64,000 nucleotides of DNA from assembly GCA_951812925.1 (NCBI GenBank), contig OX638369.1, positions 868,001-932,000 on the forward strand. The letters run 5' to 3'. The position numbers and the translations under genes were made by a program. This stretch comes from Calliopum simillimum. Taxonomy: Eukaryota > Arthropoda > Insecta > Diptera > Lauxaniidae. Below the pieces are notes generated by a model. The model ran no database searches. It saw only the letters and a list, made by a program, of their open reading frames with translations, and was not told the DNA's origin. Each line of letters opens with the position of its first letter. Position 1 is the first letter of the stretch. Positions 57,791 to 64,000 of the stretch are shown in pieces.

Positions 57791-59425
57791 CCTTTAATTA
57801 AATTGTTGTTTTTTTTTTTTTGCTTTAACAAAACAAAATTAAGAGCTTTTATTTTTGCATTTTCAAATTTTACAACACTGATTTTAATACCAGACACAAC
57901 AATTCCAAGTCAATCAATCTCTCTTTGACTCTCTTTCGTATTTTAATCTCACAAACACATTGAAACATATTAAATTGTGTAAGTTTTGAGCAGAAGAGCA
58001 AGTGCCATGATTCATGGCCCATGAAACTTGAATTTAGTCAAGAAACGGTTTACACTGAGTGAAGAGTGTGTGGTTATCTGTGCAAGTGGAATTTATTTAT
58101 TTATTCTTTAGTAGAAACTAAACGACGAAAATTAAAAAACATTCAACTACTAAAGTAATTATTTCAAAAGTGAACATTTTTAAATTGAATAAAAAAAAGT
58201 ACGCATTTAACTTATCAAATTGTTAAAATTATATAAATACATATAGTACACATGCACTTATATTTGTACTTATTGTGATAAAAAATGGTTCAAAATAAAA
58301 AATAAAAAATATGTAAATATGCAAAAATTTAACCGTGTCCTTGCACTGAGTTAAATATGATATCCTATATGGATTGGTTTTTTTCTTTTTAATTGCTTAT
58401 GCCTTTCGAGCTCGCAATTGTGGCGTAGTTATACTCTTAAAAATAAATTGTCTTGCAAAATACAACAAAATACAAATATAAAAAAATTAATACACAAGAA
58501 ACCAAAAGTGCTAAAAGTGGTTAGAAAAACAAAAAAAAAAAAAAAACCTTGCCCAGGATATTTCACAAGGATTCACTTTTTTATTGTTCGGCAATACATA
58601 TTTGATCATTATCATCATCCTTCTTGATTTGTTGATGCTCTCTCCATAAGTGCAATAAAATAATATTGTTACTTTTTATACTTAAATGACCGTCCATGAG
58701 AAAAAGTACCTTAACTTATCATTAAAGCTAAAAATTAAGAATTGATGGATCGGGGTGTTATCGATTTCTTTAGGTAATTTAAAATATATTTATATTTCAT
58801 ATTCTCGTGTTCGGCATGTTTAATTGTCGAAAAATTATTCACTAAATCGTTACACCATGGTTAACGGTCTGTTATTAAATTTATTATCGAGGAATAATCG
58901 AAAATTCGTGGACAATTTCATCAACGCGCTCAGAATGTTCTCTTATAGAATAATGATCATGTTTGGATATAACTTCAAGTGGTCCAGTGTCTGCATGTCA
59001 AGACATTCGAGATCGAATGTCAATGGAGATATTCTTCAAAACCCAGTTTTTCGAAACTAACGATTTTTGAAAAATACCGCCGATGATAAAAGATACTAAA
59101 CTTTCTGAACTCAGGAAATTTTGACGTCAACAATATAAATTTATACCACTCTTGTGAAGAAAACAAAAATGTGTAATCACGCCTTAGGCTTTTTTCTTTT
59201 CACCACAGACATGTTTCGTCTCAACTTGTATAACTAACGGCTTAAAATATTCTGCCATTGCAGAATTAACTAATAAATACAAAAACAACTGTGTTGTGAG
59301 CTAAATCTATTTGTAAATGTGAAAAATATCAAATTCTAATCAAAAAGTTAAATGTAATTTTTTAAATATTTTTTTATCGTATCTTGTTTTGTGAACTTTT
59401 TATTTGTGACAGTGCAGAATAAAAA
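57791..59425. other. AT-rich upstream region of the Spire-like gene
   Basis: No gene or clear repeat. Low-complexity A runs occur at 58530-58548. It may contain regulatory sequence or a non-coding exon. Confidence 0.4.
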
Positions 59426-59576
59426 TCAGTTGTAAATTAAACGAGCAAACCGTGTTTATAAAAATCTATGTATGTTTTTCTATGTGCGTGACCAATGCTT
59501 CTATAACTTTTGATACGTCGAAAAGAAAATTATTGAAATTAAATACATATCTTGAGCTTAATATTCTTAGACTAAA
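59426..59576 (+). promoter_or_regulatory. spir: Possible initiator and 5' leader of the Spire-like gene
   Basis: TCAGTT at 59426-59431 matches the fly initiator consensus, and CGAGCAAACC follows about 14 bases later. No TATA box at the expected place. The leader would be ~150 bases with ATG at 59577 (AAAATGG). Confidence 0.3.
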
Positions 59577-60198
59577 ATGGCTGAGGAAATTACTTCAACA
59601 ACCGGTAATGAAACATCACATCTTGCACAGCACGAAGATAGCGGTGGAGGTGGAGGCTCTGTGCTCCAAAAACCAATTCCCCTTAAAAGAGGTCTTTGTA
59701 CCCATACAAATATCAATGTCATAGAGCTTCAAAATAATAATAATACAAATGCATTAGATAGAACGCTAAGCGAATCAGGTAAATGTGCTTCATCAACTGA
59801 ACCTGAGAACGGTTTTCACTCAACAGCGGACAGCGTTAATAGCGAAACAGCAGAAACGTCTGATTTTTCATTGCCGCCACCTATTTGTGCCTGTATGAAT
59901 TCTGCAAACTGCGTAAGCTTGAAAACTATATTGGACTCTTTCAAGGCACCGCTTTCTGAGGAGCAGGCTTGGGCTATCCTCTACCAAACAATAAAGTTGT
60001 ATCGAGTGGCGGCGATAAATTGTAAACAGAATGGTAAAGTTCGTATATTTAGTGACTTGGAAATTCCTGAATCTTTAAGCAATTTGAATATGCACCGCGA
60101 TGGTACAGTACATTGTTCATGGAGTTCAGCCGAGATCAAGGAGAAGCAGCAAAAGTTACGAGAGGAAAGAAATTTGGAGATAGATTTCGACAATAGGG
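59577..60198 (+). CDS. spir: Spire-like actin nucleator, first coding exon with KIND-domain start
   Basis: ATG at 59577 opens 207 codons to a donor GGG|GTAAGT at 60198-60204, phase 1. The first ~115 residues are low-complexity (a Gly run, an Asn run). From ~119 the frame reads CVSLKTILDSFKAPLSEEQA, WAILYQTIKLYRVAAI and later LNMHRDGTVHCSWSS. This fits the start of the KIND domain of Spire proteins (Leu-x-x-Ile-Leu...Pro-Leu-x-Glu-Glu-Gln-Ala-Trp-Ala, then Arg-Asp-Gly). Spire nucleates actin with WH2 repeats and binds formins such as Cappuccino through KIND. The second half of KIND, WH2 repeats and FYVE-like domain must lie in later exons past the window. Another KIND protein is the alternative. 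Confidence 0.75.
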
Positions 60199-63100
60199 GT
60201 AAGTTAAATATTTCATATATCGAAATGGAAAAATTTACTAAGCAAAAACTGACTTTTTAATAAATGAAGTAGGTAAAGATATTCGATTTGTTTGCAACGC
60301 TCTAATATACACATGAATACAAACTAAGTGTTATATGTATGTAAATGTGTTCCAGCAACCAACCAAATCAAGTTCAGAAATTTTCAAATTCAAATCAACT
60401 GCAGGCAACCTTAACTTCGACAACGAAATCGAAAGTCGTTTTTCATGCGCTGCCAATTAAGAAACACTCGAATCTATCCGTATGTTAATAATAAATGCAG
60501 TTTAAAACACCTTTCAATAGAAATGCATATTTTGTATTTATTGGAATTTTTTAGCCGTTTCATTTTCATCTTCATTGAAGAAATGTAAAAACCGGTATAT
60601 TCGAATACTTTCAAATTAATAAAAATTTGCTTTCATTTTCGTGGATGGCTTGCGTAAAAATGTTACAAAAAAAATCTAATAAAAACACGCAAATAACCTA
60701 AGCCATTAAGTGTTTCCCTTAACCGCTATCACTTAACGAAAACTCTTCTTCAGCTTGAATGCGAAGTCAGGTGTTGATGTTGACCGTTATTCAACCGCAC
60801 CTACTGACGTACATAGTCTTAACTTGGCCACTTGCAGAGGTGATTGCTTAGCTGCTGCAGTCGGACCTGAGATCAGAACGGAGTGGGTGTATATGTATGT
60901 TGTTGCTGTCTGCTTGGCCAATTGATAATGTTGCTGTAGATGATGACTTTAGTTGATGTTCATTTTAAATTTTTTGTTTTTGCTTAAAATCTCATGTAAA
61001 CTTTCATTCTTTTATTTTATGAAGGAAAAACTCTCTCTTTTTGAAAATTAGTTACAGTGCGTACAGCATACGTTACTTCTACACATGAATAGTGTACCTT
61101 CGAAGATCGTGAAGGTTTTTACTGTGGAATCTGTTACTATATAAAAACAATAATTTTTTCTGAGCTCAACCTTTTTTAATGATGTTAATTTTTTTACTAT
61201 CGACTTGGCTTGTGTTTTATTTTGTTAATTTATAGACGGTTTTTCTTTAAATTTTCTTTAAATTTTCTTTTGTGAATTAAAATTTTTTGGGAAGTTGCTG
61301 GGCTTGTGTTTTTGTTTAATTTGAACACCCATTATGCGCTCATAATACGTAATATTGCCAACTGTTAGGTAAAAATCGGTAAAGTGGTAATGCGAAATGA
61401 ACACCTTGCAAAATGCAACATTTTTTTTCTAAAAGGAGAGTGAGCAGTGTTTTCCATTTGCGAATTGTTGACGTTTAAAATTCGGACTACTTATAAAAAA
61501 TGTTGTAAAAAAACGGTTAAAAATTCAGTGAAAGAGCTTATACTTTTAAATAGTTATAAAAGTCCACACGAACTTTGACAGTTTTACGAGTGTAAGAAGT
61601 TTTCGACCGTTTTTTTTTTTAATTATTCATATTGACGCTGGTATGGATAATGCAATTTAGTTTAAAACATTAATATATATTTTGGTTTTCTGTGGAAAAA
61701 TCTAAAATTCAAATGAGACCTCAGACTTTTAAATTTATTTTTTTAAATTTCGAACTTCCTGTAAGCTTTTAAATGTGTGTTGCGATTTGTTAGCCTTAAG
61801 AAACCCAAAACTAGTTAGATGTTCTGTTGTTAATATTATTTCAAAATCTAGACGCCCGATTATGCCTGTTTTTTTTTTTAATGAGTTTTTTTGTCAGGTA
61901 ACTTAAGAAACCCAAAACTAGTTAGATGTTCTGTTGTTAATATTATTTCAAAATCTAGACGCCCGATTATGCCTGTTTTTTTTTTTTTAATGAGTTTTTT
62001 TGTCAGGTAACTTATTCTTCCGCAATTGCAAACTATTTGAAGTCTGGTTGCAAAATGCAGTCAAAAAAGAAACAGATGAAGCTTCTTTCAATTTGTTATT
62101 AAGAAATACTGAAGATAGTACTAGTCCAAGTTACATACAGAAAAGTGCGCGTAGTTTTTGTATAAGATTTTTCGAAAAATTGAGATATTTGGGGGTTAAT
62201 ATACGAAAAAATAGTAATTTTGTTATTTGGGATTTCAAGAAGTCTTCTTGAAGGAAGCCATAACTTTTGAAGGAAGTATCCTTGGCACCTTTTAAGAGCT
62301 AATTTTAAAGGAACAGAATTGTACAACGTGGTTAATTAGGTAAAAAAAAATTTGTGCAGTCTGCATCTCAAAATAACCTCAAAAATAACCAAAATAGCCG
62401 TTTTTCGTGTATTTCACCTCAAATATCTCAAAATCCTGAGATGTTGGCCCAATTTTGACCTTGAATTCGGATTCTGCTCACAAAGTTACTTTGGAAATGC
62501 CTAGAAATAAAACCTTGCAGGTATGTATTATTAATTTAAAAAGTGTAATACGTTCCATTTTTGACTCGGAAGTACAAGGGTTAAAATTTTTCTCAAAATT
62601 GTTCTTTTAGTCTAGAGTCAACATAAAAACTACATTTCTAGTTGATCACCTTGATAATATAAACGTCATAGGCTTTGGACAGAAAAATGTGCTAATTGAA
62701 CCATAGTGCAATGTAATTATTAACAGCAAAAGTAAATTTTCATAAATTTCACAGCATGCTTCAGAGTCGCTCTTTAACTAACGAATATTTTATTGTAACG
62801 ATGACAAATAATAAAAACCAAATGATTAAAAGCCAAATTTATTTATAAACTTTATGGTTTGTTATTGCAATTGACCCCAGATGAAGGATAAACAGATTCA
62901 AATTGAGAATTATCAACATGACTTCTTACATGTTAACCGATTTATCATATTTTGCTATTTACCTTGGGCATATTTCACAACTAATACATACTGACTGTAT
63001 TTTAACTTTTATAGTAATTAAGTTCCGTTACGACTTTAGGAGCTGTGAGCAATCTTAGTCCAAAGCCACTTCGTACTTATGAATGTTTCTTAGCATATTG

Positions 63101-64000
63101 GTTAGAACAATTTCATTATGAAAATTACTACGTACCCAAATGTTTTTAAATATACATGTAGTTATATGGGACGTTTCACGTCAACTGGGCCACCGCCGTC
63201 GCCAGCATTTGTGCGGACGGAAAATAAAATTTTGGAAACCAAAATTTTGGTTTTTTTAAAAGCTTTCAAAAGCCGAGTGGCGTTTTTAAAAATTTCAATA
63301 TGGCGACGTTGTTACACGCCCAAAAAGGGGGCGTAAAATAATTTTTTTTAATATATTGGCGTAAATTTCATCACTCTGGGGCTTTAGGGGTAGATGATCA
63401 TATTTTGAGAGGGATTGATCGACGCACATTTCGTAAAAAGTTCGATTCTTCTAAAAATCTTACTTTTTGCTCAAATCTTGCGTGAACTATGGGACACCCT
63501 TATAATATATTATATTATAAATTTTATATTTAGAACTAAAATCCTTGTCTTATCTCGACTTAGGTTGTTTTGTGAAAAGTCCATAGATATGCATGCATGT
63601 AGCTTTTGCAGATCTCCCATTTTTCAATGTCAAACCACTGCACTTTTTTTCTAAAGTCACGGGACAAAGTTTTCCATGCAGAGTATTGCTTCTTCCTTAT
63701 TTATGCCTTCCAATGTTCGCTGCATGGACATTCATTGATTCTTTCCCTCATTACGCAGGGTGTGCTTTGGAAAAAGGTGTATTTCTAACTAAAATCAAAT
63801 CATATTGGTAGTGATGCCGGCTCTTGTGTTTTTTCTTTGCTCTCTTAACGCTAAACTCTTTTGTGTTGGTGCCATGAACGGGCTGACAGAAGTTGACAGT
63901 TGCTGTTTTAACAAATAGTTGCCTTGTATTCGATTTTAAACAGACTTGCTATTTTCCCGGAAAAATTTATTTAAACGAAAAATAGAATTCATTTAAAGTT
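60199..64000 (+). other. spir: Intron 1 of the Spire-like gene (continues past the window)
   Basis: No further KIND exon is seen before 64000. The intron holds a 107-base tandem duplication (61797-62010), a repeat motif GTCTTATCTCGACTTAGGTT at ~63546 shared with 5.3-5.6 kb, and GTCAACTGGGCCACCGCC near 63180. Small frames here have no domains. Confidence 0.6.
61797..62010. repeat. 107-base tandem duplication
   Basis: TAAGAAACCCAAAACTAGTT through TTTTTTTGTCAGGTAACT is repeated with period 107 (starts at 61797 and 61904) and near-perfect identity, differing mainly in T-run length. The duplicated end, TTTTTTTGTCAG|GTAACT, resembles a splice acceptor. A recent duplication, or a local assembly artefact. 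Confidence 0.85.

Noticed and set aside
57487..57897. 136-codon minus-strand frame
   Set aside because: It spans the 200-N gap, so it is not a real frame.

Overview
The window reads as AT-rich, intron-bearing nuclear DNA of a higher fly (Diptera, Brachycera). Supporting signs are GT-AG introns, insect-type Tc1/mariner, hAT and non-LTR elements, dispersed repeats carrying the short 'ATAGCCATGTCCGTC' type of sequence, and protein families with fly orthologues. A tephritid-like or other repeat-rich fly is plausible, but the species cannot be read from the sequence. There is one 200-base assembly gap (57591-57790).

Three host genes are well supported. (1) A four-exon plus-strand gene (7816-22189, 573 codons) of the FAM122/PABIR family, inhibitors of PP2A-B55. 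Its second intron is 12.5 kb and packed with transposons. (2) A two-coding-exon minus-strand gene (41487-32886, 758 codons) for a C2H2 zinc-finger protein with seven fingers and one extra four-cysteine knot. Its 6.3-kb intron is also filled with nested elements. (3) The first coding exon of a plus-strand KIND-domain protein, most likely the actin nucleator Spire (59577-60198), which runs off the right edge. Two further plus-strand exon candidates are weaker: 2937-3190 (two small in-phase exons) and 52660-52764 (one orphan exon).

Layout. 1-5.7 kb: repeats and a candidate small gene. 5.7-7.55 kb: a 1.8-kb fold-back inverted repeat ending about 265 bases before the FAM122 start codon. 7.8-22.2 kb: FAM122/PABIR. 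Its intron 2 holds small hairpin elements, a deleted mariner with intact ends, a nested hAT stack with a perfect 8-bp target duplication, four AACCGGTT sites, and a 2.2-kb LTR-like unit with tandem repeats and a 4-bp target duplication. 22.2-26.6 kb: a graveyard with a xanthine-dehydrogenase fragment, zinc-finger fragments, a clean 579-bp hAT element and a Tc1 relic. 26.6-30.3 kb: a degenerate LINE carrying a nested MITE. 31.5 kb: a 255-bp MITE. 32.9-41.5 kb: the zinc-finger gene. 42.6-43.9 kb: a 39-bp minisatellite open in several frames on both strands. 46.9-49.5 kb: a second large hairpin and a Tc1 element with IR/DR ends. 50.1-52.2 kb: two head-to-head copies of a dispersed repeat (called REP1 here). 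53.4-54.7 kb: an element with RSS-like CACAGTG ends and a 5-bp target duplication. 59.6-64 kb: Spire exon and intron.

No operon-like or defence-island organisation is present. The unusual content is the density and nesting of mobile elements with readable target duplications, several long inverted repeats that could form double-stranded RNA, and the RSS-like element.
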